DNA from: G963662905 sp963676725
GTDB taxonomy: Bacteria > Bacteroidota > Bacteroidia > Bacteroidales > WRLA01
Assembly: GCA_963676725.1 (NCBI GenBank)
Contig: OY781463.1
Coordinates: 3,410,001 to 3,474,000, forward strand
Reading direction: 5' to 3'
DNA length: 64,000 bases
Shown: positions 43,942 to 53,398 of the stretch, in pieces
Position numbering within the stretch: position 1 is the stretch's first letter
How the letters are laid out: each line of letters opens with the position of its first letter
Translations under genes and position numbers: made by a program
The notes under the pieces: model-generated
What the model was told of the DNA's origin: nothing
What the model saw: the letters and a program-made list of their open reading frames with translations, nothing else
Databases searched by the model: none

Positions 43942-45186
43942 ATGCCAATAAAAACGAATACAAAGAAAATATTCAACGATCCTGTTCATGGGTTTATCAG
44001 CATTCCATCCGAGCTGTTGTTTGATCTTATAGAACATCCTTATTTTCAAAGACTTAGACGCATCAAGCAATTAGGGCTTACGCATTTGGTTTATCCGGGC
44101 GCTTTGCATACTCGCTTTCAGCATGCTTTAGGCGCCATGCACCTGATGATGCGCGCCATAGAAACGCTTCGATATAAAGGTCAGAACATTAGTGATGAAG
44201 AAGCCGAAGCCGCTTATATCGCCATTTTATTACACGATATTGGTCACGGACCTTTTTCCCACGCCCTGGAAAGCAGCATCATCAATGGCCTTAGCCACGA
44301 GCAAATCAGCCTAATGATCATGGACAAATTAAACCTCGAATTTAAGGGAAAGCTCAGCCTTGCAATACAAATATTCAAAGATCAGTATAACAAACATTTT
44401 TTGCATCAATTGGTCAGCAGCCAGCTGGACGTTGACCGTCTTGATTATCTGAAACGCGATAGTTTTTTTACCGGTGTTTCTGAGGGAGTCATTGGCACAG
44501 AACGCATTATCAGCATGTTGGATGTTTATAATGACGAGTTGGTTGTTGAAGCAAAAGGCATTTACAGTGTAGAAAATTTTCTGGTTTCCAGACGCATTAT
44601 GTATTGGCAGGTCTATCTGCATAAAACCAGTTTATCGGCAGAATATCTCTTGATGCAGGTTTTAAAAAGGGCTCGTTTTCTGGCACAGCAAAAGCATGAA
44701 ATCTTTGCTACACCAGCCCTAGCGTATTTTTTGCATCAACCTCAAGACACGGAAAATTTTAATACGAAACCGGAAACCCTTGAGCAATTCAGCCTGCTCG
44801 ATGATTTCGATATTTTCACCGCTTTAAAAATCTGGTGCAATCATCCCGATCTTTTACTGCGCATTATGAGTAATAAAATCGTACACAGAAAATTGCTGCG
44901 CATCGAATTTCTCGAAAACAATGCAACAGAAGAACATAAAACAATACTTAGAGAGAAGACTGCCAAGGCTTTTGGCTTGAGCAAAGAGGATGCAGCATGT
45001 TTGGTCATCAGCGACAATATTTCCAACCACACCTATAACCCATCCAAGGACAAGATAAAAATACTCGACAAAAACTTGAAAGTGAGGGATATGGACAGGG
45101 CTTCTTCGGAGTTAAATCCGGCATCGCTGACGCAAAGACATACGAAGTATTTTATCCTTTATCCGAAAGAAATTATTGAAGAATAG
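43942..45186 (+). CDS. HD-domain phosphohydrolase (SAMHD1/dGTPase-like)
   Basis: 414 residues. KIFNDPVHGFISIPSELL is the conserved start of this group; the HD residues lie in HTRFQHALGAMHL, ILLHDIGHGPFSHALE (H..HD), and QLDVDRLDYLKRDSFFTGV (final Asp). The family cleaves dNTPs or other phosphate esters; dNTP triphosphohydrolase activity is plausible but many members are untested. Cytosolic. Convergent with the ccm genes. Confidence 0.9.
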   Translation: MPIKTNTKKIFNDPVHGFISIPSELLFDLIEHPYFQRLRRIKQLGLTHLVYPGALHTRFQHALGAMHLMMRAIETLRYKGQNISDEEAEAAYIAILLHDIGHGPFSHALESSIINGLSHEQISLMIMDKLNLEFKGKLSLAIQIFKDQYNKHFLHQLVSSQLDVDRLDYLKRDSFFTGVSEGVIGTERIISMLDVYNDELVVEAKGIYSVENFLVSRRIMYWQVYLHKTSLSAEYLLMQVLKRARFLAQQKHEIFATPALAYFLHQPQDTENFNTKPETLEQFSLLDDFDIFTALKIWCNHPDLLLRIMSNKIVHRKLLRIEFLENNATEEHKTILREKTAKAFGLSKEDAACLVISDNISNHTYNPSKDKIKILDKNLKVRDMDRASSELNPASLTQRHTKYFILYPKEIIEE

Positions 45187-45205
45187 GGATTTCAGCACAA
45201 ATAGA

Positions 45206-45631
45206 CTAGCGCTTCATTTTTTCAACAGCCTCATATTCCTGATTTTTAAAAGATTCAGGTACATCTTCATCATTATATTTTGATGGGCATTTCAGCAAAA
45301 GGCTGCTTGCAATAATTTGATTTCCATCAGATTTACCAACAATAACCACTTGTTCGGTTTTTTCGAAATCCTGAGGCTTGGCATCATAATAAACCACCTT
45401 TTTTTCGAGGCCTTTGCTATCGAACATATAAAAAGAAAACTGATCGGGCTGTTTCGGATCAAAATTAATGGGCTTCTCTGTATTTAGTTTCCCAATGATA
45501 TGGAATTCCTTTCCGGGATAGGCATCCGCTGTAGTAAAATCTTCGTAAGTACTTGAATCAGCGAAGGTACTCACCACCACTCCAATAGCCACAACGAGCA
45601 TCAATAAAAGGACAATATGAATTTTTTTCAT
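45206..45631 (-). CDS. ccmE: Cytochrome c maturation protein CcmE, CXXXY variant
   Basis: 141 residues. Membrane helix 5-23, then an OB-fold domain (VGKSDGNQIIASSLLLKCPSKYN). In the usual CcmE the haem-carrying residue is His in a H-x-x-x-Y motif; here it is Cys115 with Tyr119 (CPSKY). CXXXY CcmE proteins are known from archaea and some anaerobes, where Cys replaces His in haem binding. It takes haem from CcmC in the periplasm. Last gene of the ccmB-C-D-E group, 1 base after ccmD. Confidence 0.88.
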   Translation of the reverse strand: MKKIHIVLLLMLVVAIGVVVSTFADSSTYEDFTTADAYPGKEFHIIGKLNTEKPINFDPKQPDQFSFYMFDSKGLEKKVVYYDAKPQDFEKTEQVVIVGKSDGNQIIASSLLLKCPSKYNDEDVPESFKNQEYEAVEKMKR

Positions 45632-45632
45632 C

Positions 45633-45824
45633 TTAGATTTCTTCGGTTTTCAGTGCTGTTGGTTTATTTACAGCTTGTTTCTCCTGCTTTTCAGACCATT
45701 TTTTAAGGTCTTTTTCCATGGCTTTTATTCTTTTTTCCATAAGAAAAAGATAGACAAACAAGCCTATAAGGATAATGGCCAGCACAGCCACAACAACAAA
45801 TATTTTTCCTTCGGTTTCAAACAT
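45633..45824 (-). CDS. ccmD: CcmD-like small membrane protein
   Basis: 63 residues: one helix (9-29) followed by a charged coiled-coil tail (KRIKAMEKDLKKWSEKQEKQ). Size, topology and position between ccmC and ccmE fit CcmD, which releases haem-loaded CcmE from CcmABC. Sequence alone is not decisive, context is. It shares 1 base with the ccmC stop. Confidence 0.72.
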   Translation of the reverse strand: MFETEGKIFVVVAVLAIILIGLFVYLFLMEKRIKAMEKDLKKWSEKQEKQAVNKPTALKTEEI

Positions 45825-46486
45825 TATTCTTCGATTTTTTCCTGTATCAGACGCAAACGATACCTAAGGTTTGTAATCCAGATTCCCAACAATATCCAAC
45901 CAATAATGGCCGGGTAAAATACAAAGCGCATTTGTGCATCCAGACCGCCTACGTCCATTCCGGGGCTTCCGTCCTTTCCGGGATGCAGTGATGCTTCTGA
46001 GAGCCTTGGCAAAATACCGATAAACACTATCAGCAACACAAATGCAAAAATATTATAAACGGCACTTAGGCGTGCGCGGCGTTGTTCATCTTCAACGGAC
46101 GAACGAAGCACAAAATAAGCAAGATAAATAAGAATCCCTGTTGCAGCACCGTTCAATTGAGGATCTTGCACCCAAAAATCGCCCCAGGTAAAACGCGCCC
46201 AAACCATGCCCGTAATAATACCGAGTATGCCAAAAACCAAACCCGTTCGGGCAGCTTCAACAGCAAGAAGGTCGTTTTTCATCCGAAAGCCTGAAAGATA
46301 CTTAATGCTGTTCACAAAAGAAACCGCCATCAATATGATCATTGCAAACCACATACATACATGGAAAAACAAATTACGAATGGTTTCATAAATGATGGGC
46401 AATTGAGGCACATCAATAATAAATCCGGCGATGCTTACATAAAGCAATAATGCGAAGGACAGAAATTTCCACCAGTGTTTTTTCAT
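45824..46486 (-). CDS. ccmC: Haem export protein CcmC (cytochrome c biogenesis)
   Basis: 220 residues, six helices. The periplasmic tryptophan-rich loop is MVWARFTWGDFWVQDPQLNG, a form of the WGxxWxxD haem-handling motif; flanking histidines lie in FFHVCMWFAM and EASLHPGKDG. It loads haem on CcmE. Located between ccmB (3 bases upstream) and ccmD. The loop is less tryptophan-rich than in proteobacteria, as in other Bacteroidota. Confidence 0.93.
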   Translation of the reverse strand: MKKHWWKFLSFALLLYVSIAGFIIDVPQLPIIYETIRNLFFHVCMWFAMIILMAVSFVNSIKYLSGFRMKNDLLAVEAARTGLVFGILGIITGMVWARFTWGDFWVQDPQLNGAATGILIYLAYFVLRSSVEDEQRRARLSAVYNIFAFVLLIVFIGILPRLSEASLHPGKDGSPGMDVGGLDAQMRFVFYPAIIGWILLGIWITNLRYRLRLIQEKIEE

Positions 46487-46489
46487 AGG

Positions 46490-47146
46490 CTAATCGCGCC
46501 AAAGATAAGGAAACAAAATATAGGCCAGCACCATCGAAATAGCACTCAACAAGATCAAAACAAGGGAAATGCCCATAATGTTTACTGCTTGCTGCATTCC
46601 CAAGGAAATCGCCGATAATTTCATCACACTGAGCAGCATGGGCAACATCAGCGGAAAGCTAAGCACTGCCATAAGCGCAAAATTATTTCCGGAGCGTGCA
46701 GAGATGGCGGAAACCATGGTCAACACACTACTAAAAGACAAGCTTCCAAGCAATAGGGACATGATAAAAACCGGCAAATCGACCACCAAACTGCCCATAA
46801 ATAAAAAGAAAACAAAAAAACCTACAATACTTAAAGAAATGATAAGCAACGAATTATACAGCATTTTAGCCAATACTATCGCTCTAGGAGAGGCAAGTGT
46901 ATAATAATATAGGTAACGCGCATCACTATCCTGCACAAAGCTTTTTGCCACAGCATTAAGTGAAGCAAAAAGGATAATAATCCAGAAAAGGGCATTCCAT
47001 GTAGCAGGATCAACAATCTGTTTAAACGACAAATAACAGACAAAAACAGTACTCACAACGTACAAAAGCAGGCCACCCAAAGCGAAACGTTGTCGCATTT
47101 CCACCTGCCATTCCTTTCGAATAAGCACATTAATTTCCCGCCACAT
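46490..47146 (-). CDS. ccmB: Haem exporter membrane subunit CcmB
   Basis: 218 residues from the ATG at 47146; a TTG two codons earlier is in frame. Six helices. EINVLIRKEWQVEMRQRFAL is the start motif for CcmB, with FASLNAVAKSFVQDSDARYL as the next typical segment. With CcmA it forms an ABC unit acting on CcmE-CcmC. No ccmA is next to it; the upstream gene is a GNAT protein, so CcmA must come from elsewhere or from an unseen locus. Confidence 0.9.
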   Translation of the reverse strand: MWREINVLIRKEWQVEMRQRFALGGLLLYVVSTVFVCYLSFKQIVDPATWNALFWIIILFASLNAVAKSFVQDSDARYLYYYTLASPRAIVLAKMLYNSLLIISLSIVGFFVFFLFMGSLVVDLPVFIMSLLLGSLSFSSVLTMVSAISARSGNNFALMAVLSFPLMLPMLLSVMKLSAISLGMQQAVNIMGISLVLILLSAISMVLAYILFPYLWRD

Positions 47147-47169
47147 ACACAAAGACAGATTAATTATTT

Positions 47170-48360
47170 TTATTCAGAAGATTGATATTTAGTATCTTCA
47201 CTAATTCGTGTTGCACGATCATTGGCCGCAGCCACTTCATTAAAATGCTTGCGATAAGTAATATGTTTTTTCGCAAATGCAGCGCCAACACTTTCGTGCA
47301 ATTTACGCATTTTTGGATTAAAATCACCAACCCAGGACAATTCAATTTCTTTATATTGAGGCTTTCTTTTCATCACCTTATCCATATGCCAAAACAAACC
47401 AGATTCCACACCATATCGCTGGTATTTAGGCACTACGCCCATGATTGTAATGCGCGCACGCTTAATAACTTTCTTTTTTATGCGCCACCACAAACGCGCT
47501 TTGTTGAAGAAGCATAATTTTCCATTAAAGGGTTTTATAGCTTCATTCAAATCGGGGAACATTATTTCAAAAGCAACCGGCTCTCCTTCATGATATGCGA
47601 ACCAAATCAATTCCGGATCCATAACAGCTTTAGCATCTTTCATCGTGCGCACAACAACCTCAACATTAATTGGCGTGAAGTTTTCATGGAACTTCCAAGC
47701 TTCGTCATAAATGGTTTTAAAATCCTTGATATATTTCTCCACATTATCGAAACTGAAATGCTCATAAGTAAATTTATTTTTGCTGAGCAACCATTCTGCA
47801 ATTTTCCAGAAACGCTCCGGAAACTGTTTGGTCAAGTCCAGGTGGTTTGTTACCTGTTCAAAATAAGGATGAAAACCATATTCCTCAAAGAAGCCAACAT
47901 AATAGGGCGGATTATAGGCCATTCCGTAGCCCGGCTGCATATATCCTTCAACAAGCAAACCCCAGTAATTATCGTTTTCGCCAAAATTCACAGGACCGTC
48001 CATTGCTTCCATTCCTCTTTCTTCGAGCCATTTACGTGCCGTATCAAACAAAGCAAAGGCCGAATTTTTATCGTCGATGCACTCAAAAAAGCCCATACCT
48101 CCGGTTGGTTGCTTATAGTTAAAGGCTTTTGCACGATTAATAAATGCCGCAACACGCCCAATGAGTTTGCCTTGATCGTCCCGCATAATCCAGCGTGTGG
48201 CCTCCCCTTTTGAATAAAAAATATTTTTCTTTGGATTAAAAATTGCCTCAATGCTCATATCCAAAGGACAGACAAAATCGGGATCGTCTTTATAAACAAT
48301 TCGTGCTACCTGCAAAAAATCGCGGGCATCTTTTTTGGTGCGTACTTCCGTTATATTCAT
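47170..48360 (-). CDS. GNAT-superfamily N-acetyltransferase-like protein
   Basis: 396 residues. It begins with EVRTKKDARDFLQVARIVY and has two GNAT-type halves: GKLIGRVAAFINRAKAF (strand and pyrophosphate loop region) and a C-terminal ITIMGVVPKYQRYGVESGLF with the R-x-x-G-x-G/E-like acetyl-CoA loop. Similar long Bacteroidota proteins are of unknown substrate. It is cytosolic and 23 bases before ccmB on the same strand, but a role in haem export is not implied by sequence. Confidence 0.75.
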   Translation of the reverse strand: MNITEVRTKKDARDFLQVARIVYKDDPDFVCPLDMSIEAIFNPKKNIFYSKGEATRWIMRDDQGKLIGRVAAFINRAKAFNYKQPTGGMGFFECIDDKNSAFALFDTARKWLEERGMEAMDGPVNFGENDNYWGLLVEGYMQPGYGMAYNPPYYVGFFEEYGFHPYFEQVTNHLDLTKQFPERFWKIAEWLLSKNKFTYEHFSFDNVEKYIKDFKTIYDEAWKFHENFTPINVEVVVRTMKDAKAVMDPELIWFAYHEGEPVAFEIMFPDLNEAIKPFNGKLCFFNKARLWWRIKKKVIKRARITIMGVVPKYQRYGVESGLFWHMDKVMKRKPQYKEIELSWVGDFNPKMRKLHESVGAAFAKKHITYRKHFNEVAAANDRATRISEDTKYQSSE

Positions 48361-48407
48361 TGCAATTCAGTATATTAAGTATTATTTAGCTTCTAAAAAC
48401 AAAGTAT

Positions 48408-49697
48408 TTATTGGTTCATTAATGCTTCAATTTCATCCACTTCCATTGGGATATCTTCCATCAAATTAATAGGCTCGGCTGCGACAACAAAATCATTCTC
48501 GATACGAATGCCGATCCCTTCTTCAGGAATATAAAGTCCCGGCTCAAAGCTCAGAACCATTCCCTTTTCCAAAATTCCTTCCTGAAATATGGAATCATGA
48601 ACATCCAGACCTATATGATGACTGACGCCATGCATATAATATTTCTGAAAGAGTGGCTGCATTGGATCCTGATATCGCGCTTCCCTCCGGCTAAATAGGC
48701 CTAGATCGATCATTTCTTTTTCTAAAAGTTGATTTACAGTATCATTCACATGATACATGGTATTTCCCGGCAATAATAAATTTTTGGCTTCTTTTTGCAC
48801 CCTTAAAACAGCATCATAGCATGCACGTTGCCGGCTGGTAAAACGCCCATTTACAGGAATTGTTCGTGAGCAATCTGAAGCATAATTGCCATATTCTGCC
48901 CCAAAATCCATCAAAAGCAAATCACCATCTGCACATTTTTGGTTGTTATACTCATAATGAAGCGTACACGCATTAATACCTGATGCTACAATGGGCGGAT
49001 AGGCATGGCCATTTGCCCCATTTCCCATAAACGTCGCCCAAAGCTCGGCCTCCACCTCATACTCCATCATACCAGCTTTAAGGGTTTTTAAAACTCGGCC
49101 AAAAGCCTTTGAAGTAATGGAGCAGGCTTGCTTTATCAGATCAATTTCTTCTTTCTCCTTAATATGACGTACTTTTTGCGTTATGGGGGCAAGCGGCTCA
49201 AAAACAATATCCTTATAGTTCTTTTGAAGCTTCGTTTTGATATTATGGAGGGCGCTTTGTTCAATACTATCGCCCAGATGCGCATTAGATCCAATAAATA
49301 CCGGGCTTTTCTTATCCCATTCCACATTGAAGAAGGCGTCAAACTTTGAAAGGAAGCCAACAGAAGAAATGCCGCTTATTTTTTTAATTAATGCAATATC
49401 CAACTTCTCACCTGTCCAAACCTGCCTTGCCGGATTTGGTTCTTTTAAAAAAAGGCTTTCCCTGAAAAAGGGCTCATCAGAATCGGGAAAGGCAACAAAA
49501 ACGGCATCCTCATCCCTAATTCCTGTTAAGTAAAAAAAATCTGAATCCTGACGAAAAGGAAAATACTGATCGCCATTACGGCGCATCCGACTGTTTGCAG
49601 CGATAATAAGTGCCGCACCTGCAGGAAGTTGTTTATAGAGCTTTTCCCTGTTTCTGGCGAAAAAACTACCATCTGTAATTGGATAAAGCGATCTCAT
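48408..49697 (-). CDS. Xaa-Pro aminopeptidase (M24B)
   Basis: 429 residues. N-terminal creatinase-like domain (about 1-165) with NSRMRRNGDQYFPFRQDSDF, then the pita-bread fold with all five metal ligands: two Asp in LLLMDFGAEYGNYASDCSRT, His in HGVSHHIGLDVHD, Glu in LSFEPGLYIPEEG, Glu in IGIRIENDFVV. It removes an N-terminal residue before proline in the cytosol. It is 48 bases upstream of the GNAT gene on the same strand. Confidence 0.94.
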   Translation of the reverse strand: MRSLYPITDGSFFARNREKLYKQLPAGAALIIAANSRMRRNGDQYFPFRQDSDFFYLTGIRDEDAVFVAFPDSDEPFFRESLFLKEPNPARQVWTGEKLDIALIKKISGISSVGFLSKFDAFFNVEWDKKSPVFIGSNAHLGDSIEQSALHNIKTKLQKNYKDIVFEPLAPITQKVRHIKEKEEIDLIKQACSITSKAFGRVLKTLKAGMMEYEVEAELWATFMGNGANGHAYPPIVASGINACTLHYEYNNQKCADGDLLLMDFGAEYGNYASDCSRTIPVNGRFTSRQRACYDAVLRVQKEAKNLLLPGNTMYHVNDTVNQLLEKEMIDLGLFSRREARYQDPMQPLFQKYYMHGVSHHIGLDVHDSIFQEGILEKGMVLSFEPGLYIPEEGIGIRIENDFVVAAEPINLMEDIPMEVDEIEALMNQ

Positions 49698-49863
49698 ATT
49701 ATTTAAATTATTTCTAAATTAACCTAGAGATAAAGTACCTTGGATTAATATCCTAAATTTGTCTCAACAATCATATCTAATAAAATAGATACGAAAGCCT
49801 AAAAGGCAAATTTATAAATTTCTCTACGTTGAAAACGATTCCGTTCTGATAAATATAAACATT

Positions 49864-50547
49864 ATGAGCAAGAAAGGATTTCATCAGGCCTCGATCACCA
49901 AGAAAATCATCATGGCATTAGCCGGTTTGTTTCTACTTTCATTTTTAGTAGTGCATTTGGGCATTAATCTGTTTATTATGCCTTTAACAGACAATCATCA
50001 AGAAATTTTTGGTGAGGCAGTGCATTTTATGACCAGCAATCCGTTGGTAAAAATCATGGAAATAGTTTTATTTGGCGGCTTTATCATCCATATTCTTTAT
50101 GGGATTATCCTTCAAATACAAAATTGGATTGCACGTCCGCAACGCTATAAGATTTCCGGCACTTCCGAGGAATCATTTTTATCACGATATATGATCCATA
50201 CAGGCATCATTATCCTAATTTTCCTAATCATCCACTTTATCAATTTTTATTTTGTAAAACTTGGATGGACAGATGCCCCGGCAGGAGCCAATGAGATTAC
50301 AGGGGAGCATGACTTTTACAATATGGCCATTAACCTCTTTAGCAATAGCACCTACTCTATTATTTATATTGTACTCTTGCTGATTCTCGGTTTTCACTTA
50401 AACCATGCATTCCAGTCTGCTTTTCAAACACTTGGAATCAATCACAGCAAGTATACCCCAGCAATAAAGCTTATTGGCTTATTCTATAGCATTATAGTAA
50501 CCTTAGGTTTTATCAGCATCCCAATCTATTTTTTAATAATTGCATAG
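49864..50547 (+). CDS. sdhC: Succinate dehydrogenase/fumarate reductase cytochrome b subunit
   Basis: 227 residues with five membrane helices, the single-subunit dihaem anchor of the B-type complex. Candidate haem ligands are in LVVHLGINLF, GEAVHFMT, IIHILYGI, IIHFINFYF and LGFHLNHAFQSAF. It carries electrons between quinone and the catalytic subunits. First gene of sdhC-A-B, 30 bases before sdhA. Confidence 0.93.
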   Translation: MSKKGFHQASITKKIIMALAGLFLLSFLVVHLGINLFIMPLTDNHQEIFGEAVHFMTSNPLVKIMEIVLFGGFIIHILYGIILQIQNWIARPQRYKISGTSEESFLSRYMIHTGIIILIFLIIHFINFYFVKLGWTDAPAGANEITGEHDFYNMAINLFSNSTYSIIYIVLLLILGFHLNHAFQSAFQTLGINHSKYTPAIKLIGLFYSIIVTLGFISIPIYFLIIA

Positions 50548-50577
50548 TTTTTGAACTGTAAATAACGCCCGGTAGAT

Positions 50578-52515
50578 ATGACACCATTGAATTCAAAAAT
50601 ACCCAAAGGCCCCATTGCAGAAAAATGGACCAATTATAAAGCAGAACAAAAGCTGGTAAATCCAGCCAATAAGCGCAAACTTGATGTGATTGTACTAGGC
50701 ACAGGCCTCGCCGGTGCTGCTGCAGCTGCAAGTTTAGGCGAATTAGGCTTTAAAGTGAAAAATTTCTGTATCCAGGACAGCCCAAGACGCGCGCACAGTA
50801 TTGCAGCTCAAGGCGGTATTAATGCAGCAAAAAACTATCCAAATGATGGCGACAGTATTTATCGCCTGTTTTATGATACCGTAAAAGGCGGCGATTATCG
50901 TGCCCGAGAATCGAATGTATATAGACTTGCAGAAGTCAGCAACGATATCATTGACCAATGTGTGGCACAAGGTGTTCCTTTTGCCCGTGAATATAGCGGC
51001 TACCTCGACAATCGTTCTTTTGGTGGCGCTCAGGTATCACGAACATTCTATGCCCGCGGCCAAACCGGTCAACAACTCCTGCTTGGCGCTTATGGTGCTT
51101 TAAGCAAAGAAATTGACCGTGGAAGTGTAGAAATGTACACCCGCAGGGAAATGATGGAGCTCGTCATTATTGACGGCAAAGCAAGAGGTGTTATTACAAA
51201 AAACCTTATCACCGGCGAACTTGAAAGGCATTTTGCTCACGCAGTTGTTCTGGCAACAGGAGGATATGGTAATGTATTTTTCCTTTCAACAAATGCGATG
51301 ACATCGAATGGCAGTGCAGCATGGAAGACCTACAAAAAAGGGGCATATTTTGCCAATCCATGCTATGTGCAAATTCACCCAACCTGTATTCCGGTTCATG
51401 GCGATTATCAATCGAAGCTTACCCTAATGAGTGAAAGCCTTCGAAATGATGGCCGTATTTGGGTTCCAAAACATAAAGAAGACGCAAAAAAAATACGCGA
51501 AGGAAAATTAAGCCCCAACGACCTGAAAGAGGAAGACAGGGATTATTATCTCGAACGCAGATATCCCGCATTTGGAAACCTTGTGCCACGTGATGTAGCA
51601 TCGAGGGCCGCCAAAGAGCGTTGCGACGCAGGATTTGGCGTTGGAACAGGACTCGCTGTATATCTGGATTTTAAACATTCTATAGAACGTTTAGGCAAAG
51701 ATGTTATTGAAGCCAGATATGGCAACCTCTTCCAGATGTACGAAAAAATTACCGACGATAATCCCTATCAAACACCCATGATGATCTATCCCGCCATTCA
51801 TTATACTATGGGCGGTATTTGGGTCGATTATGAACTACAAACAACAATTCCCGGGTTATTTGCTGCCGGTGAAGCCAATTTCTCCGATCATGGAGCAAAC
51901 CGTCTGGGCGCTTCTGCCCTGATGCAAGGCCTTGCCGATGGTTATTTTGTACTGCCATATACCATCCAAAATTACCTTGCCGATCAAATTGCTGTTGAAA
52001 GGATTTCAACGGATCATCCGGAATTTGAAAAAACAGAAAAAGAAGTTCGGGCACATCTTGAAAAGCTTATGGCCATTAAAGGCAAACACACCGTGGATTA
52101 TTTCCACAAAAAGCTTGGGCACATAATGTGGGATAATGTTGGTATGGGACGCAATGCAAAAGACCTTGAAAAAGCCATTAAGGAAATCAGGGAATTGCGT
52201 GAGGAATTCTGGAAAGATGTTAAAATTCCCGGATCTTTGGAAGGCGTAAATACCGAGCTTGAAAAAGCGGTGCGTGTTGCCGATTTTCTGGAAATGGGAG
52301 AACTTATGGCCATTGATGCCCTGCACCGTGAAGAAAGCTGCGGTGGGCATTTCCGCGAGGAGTTCCAGACCCCAGAAGGCGAAGCCCTTCGTAACGACAA
52401 AGACTTTACCTATGCAGCAGCATGGGAATATAAAGGCACTGCTATGCCGGAGCTGCATAAAGAAGAATTGAATTTTGAGTATATTGAGGTGAAAACCAGA
52501 AATTACAAATCATAA
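50578..52515 (+). CDS. sdhA: Succinate dehydrogenase/fumarate reductase flavoprotein subunit
   Basis: 645 residues, usual for this group. FAD-binding VIVLGTGLAGAAAAASLGEL; the covalent-FAD His lies in RRAHSIAAQGGINA; LATGGYGNVFFLSTNAM, an active-site RYPAFGNLVPRDVASRA, and HYTMGGIWVDYEL with GEANFSDHGANRLGASAL. It interconverts succinate and fumarate; the Bacteroidota form can work as fumarate reductase in anaerobic growth, and direction cannot be told from sequence. Second gene of a three-gene operon. Confidence 0.95.
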   Translation: MTPLNSKIPKGPIAEKWTNYKAEQKLVNPANKRKLDVIVLGTGLAGAAAAASLGELGFKVKNFCIQDSPRRAHSIAAQGGINAAKNYPNDGDSIYRLFYDTVKGGDYRARESNVYRLAEVSNDIIDQCVAQGVPFAREYSGYLDNRSFGGAQVSRTFYARGQTGQQLLLGAYGALSKEIDRGSVEMYTRREMMELVIIDGKARGVITKNLITGELERHFAHAVVLATGGYGNVFFLSTNAMTSNGSAAWKTYKKGAYFANPCYVQIHPTCIPVHGDYQSKLTLMSESLRNDGRIWVPKHKEDAKKIREGKLSPNDLKEEDRDYYLERRYPAFGNLVPRDVASRAAKERCDAGFGVGTGLAVYLDFKHSIERLGKDVIEARYGNLFQMYEKITDDNPYQTPMMIYPAIHYTMGGIWVDYELQTTIPGLFAAGEANFSDHGANRLGASALMQGLADGYFVLPYTIQNYLADQIAVERISTDHPEFEKTEKEVRAHLEKLMAIKGKHTVDYFHKKLGHIMWDNVGMGRNAKDLEKAIKEIRELREEFWKDVKIPGSLEGVNTELEKAVRVADFLEMGELMAIDALHREESCGGHFREEFQTPEGEALRNDKDFTYAAAWEYKGTAMPELHKEELNFEYIEVKTRNYKS

Positions 52516-52582
52516 GGGATTTTCCCTGCTTGTTCATTTAGTGTAAACTGGAGGATGAACCCTCACAAATTACAGGCAAGAT

Positions 52583-53338
52583 ATGGATTTTACATTAAGA
52601 GTTTGGAGACAGAAAAACGCCACTGAAAAAGGCAGATTCGAATCTTATAATATTACGGATATTTCCGCAGATGCATCATTCCTTGAAATGATGGATATCC
52701 TCAACGAGCAACTTGTTGAAAAAGGGGAAGAACCAATAGCATTTGACCACGATTGCCGCGAAGGAATTTGTGGAATGTGCAGCCTGTATATTAACGGGCA
52801 ACCACATGGCCCTGATGAAGGCATTACAACATGCCAGATGCATATGCGTCGCTTTAAAAATGTAAAAACCATTACCATTGAGCCTTGGCGTGCCAAACCA
52901 TTCCCAGTAATTAAAGATTTGATGGTGGATCGTTCTGCCTTTGATGAAATTATTCAATCCGGTGGTTATGTGTCTGCTTCAACCGGCGGTGTGCCTGATG
53001 CCAATGCCATTCCTATTACCAAAGAAAATGCAGACCTTGCTATGGATGCTGCTTCTTGCATTGGTTGTGGCGCTTGCGTAGCCACCTGCAAAAATGCTTC
53101 GGCCATGCTTTTTGTCTCCGCAAAAGTATCGCAATTAGCATTATTGCCTCAAGGTGCTGTTGAAGCAAAAGAACGCGTACAAAGAATGGTCGCCAAAATG
53201 GATGAGCTCGGATTTGGAAATTGCACAAACACCTATGCTTGTGAAGCTGAATGTCCGAAAAATATTAAAGTAACCAATATTGCTCGCATGAACCGACAGT
53301 TCTTTGGCGCAAAACTGTTTTCCAATAAAAAAAGTTAA
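52583..53338 (+). CDS. sdhB: Succinate dehydrogenase/fumarate reductase iron-sulfur subunit
   Basis: 251 residues. [2Fe-2S] domain with CREGICGMCSLYING and TTCQ; a ferredoxin domain with CIGCGACVATC ([4Fe-4S]) and CTNTYACEAECPKNI (third-cluster ligands). It passes electrons from the flavin to the cytochrome b anchor. Last gene of the operon; a strong terminator follows 22 bases after the stop. Confidence 0.95.
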   Translation: MDFTLRVWRQKNATEKGRFESYNITDISADASFLEMMDILNEQLVEKGEEPIAFDHDCREGICGMCSLYINGQPHGPDEGITTCQMHMRRFKNVKTITIEPWRAKPFPVIKDLMVDRSAFDEIIQSGGYVSASTGGVPDANAIPITKENADLAMDAASCIGCGACVATCKNASAMLFVSAKVSQLALLPQGAVEAKERVQRMVAKMDELGFGNCTNTYACEAECPKNIKVTNIARMNRQFFGAKLFSNKKS

Positions 53339-53360
53339 TTTCATTAAGGAATACACTTTC

Positions 53361-53398
53361 AAAAAAGCCTGAAATCAAATAGATTTCAGGCTTTTTTT
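53361..53398. terminator. Strong bidirectional terminator after sdhB
   Basis: A 16-base perfect stem AAAAAAGCCTGAAATC/GATTTCAGGCTTTTTT (53361-53376, 53382-53397), 5-base loop, with T-runs on both outer sides. Its right arm overlaps the stop codon of the convergent metal-binding protein gene. Confidence 0.93.
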
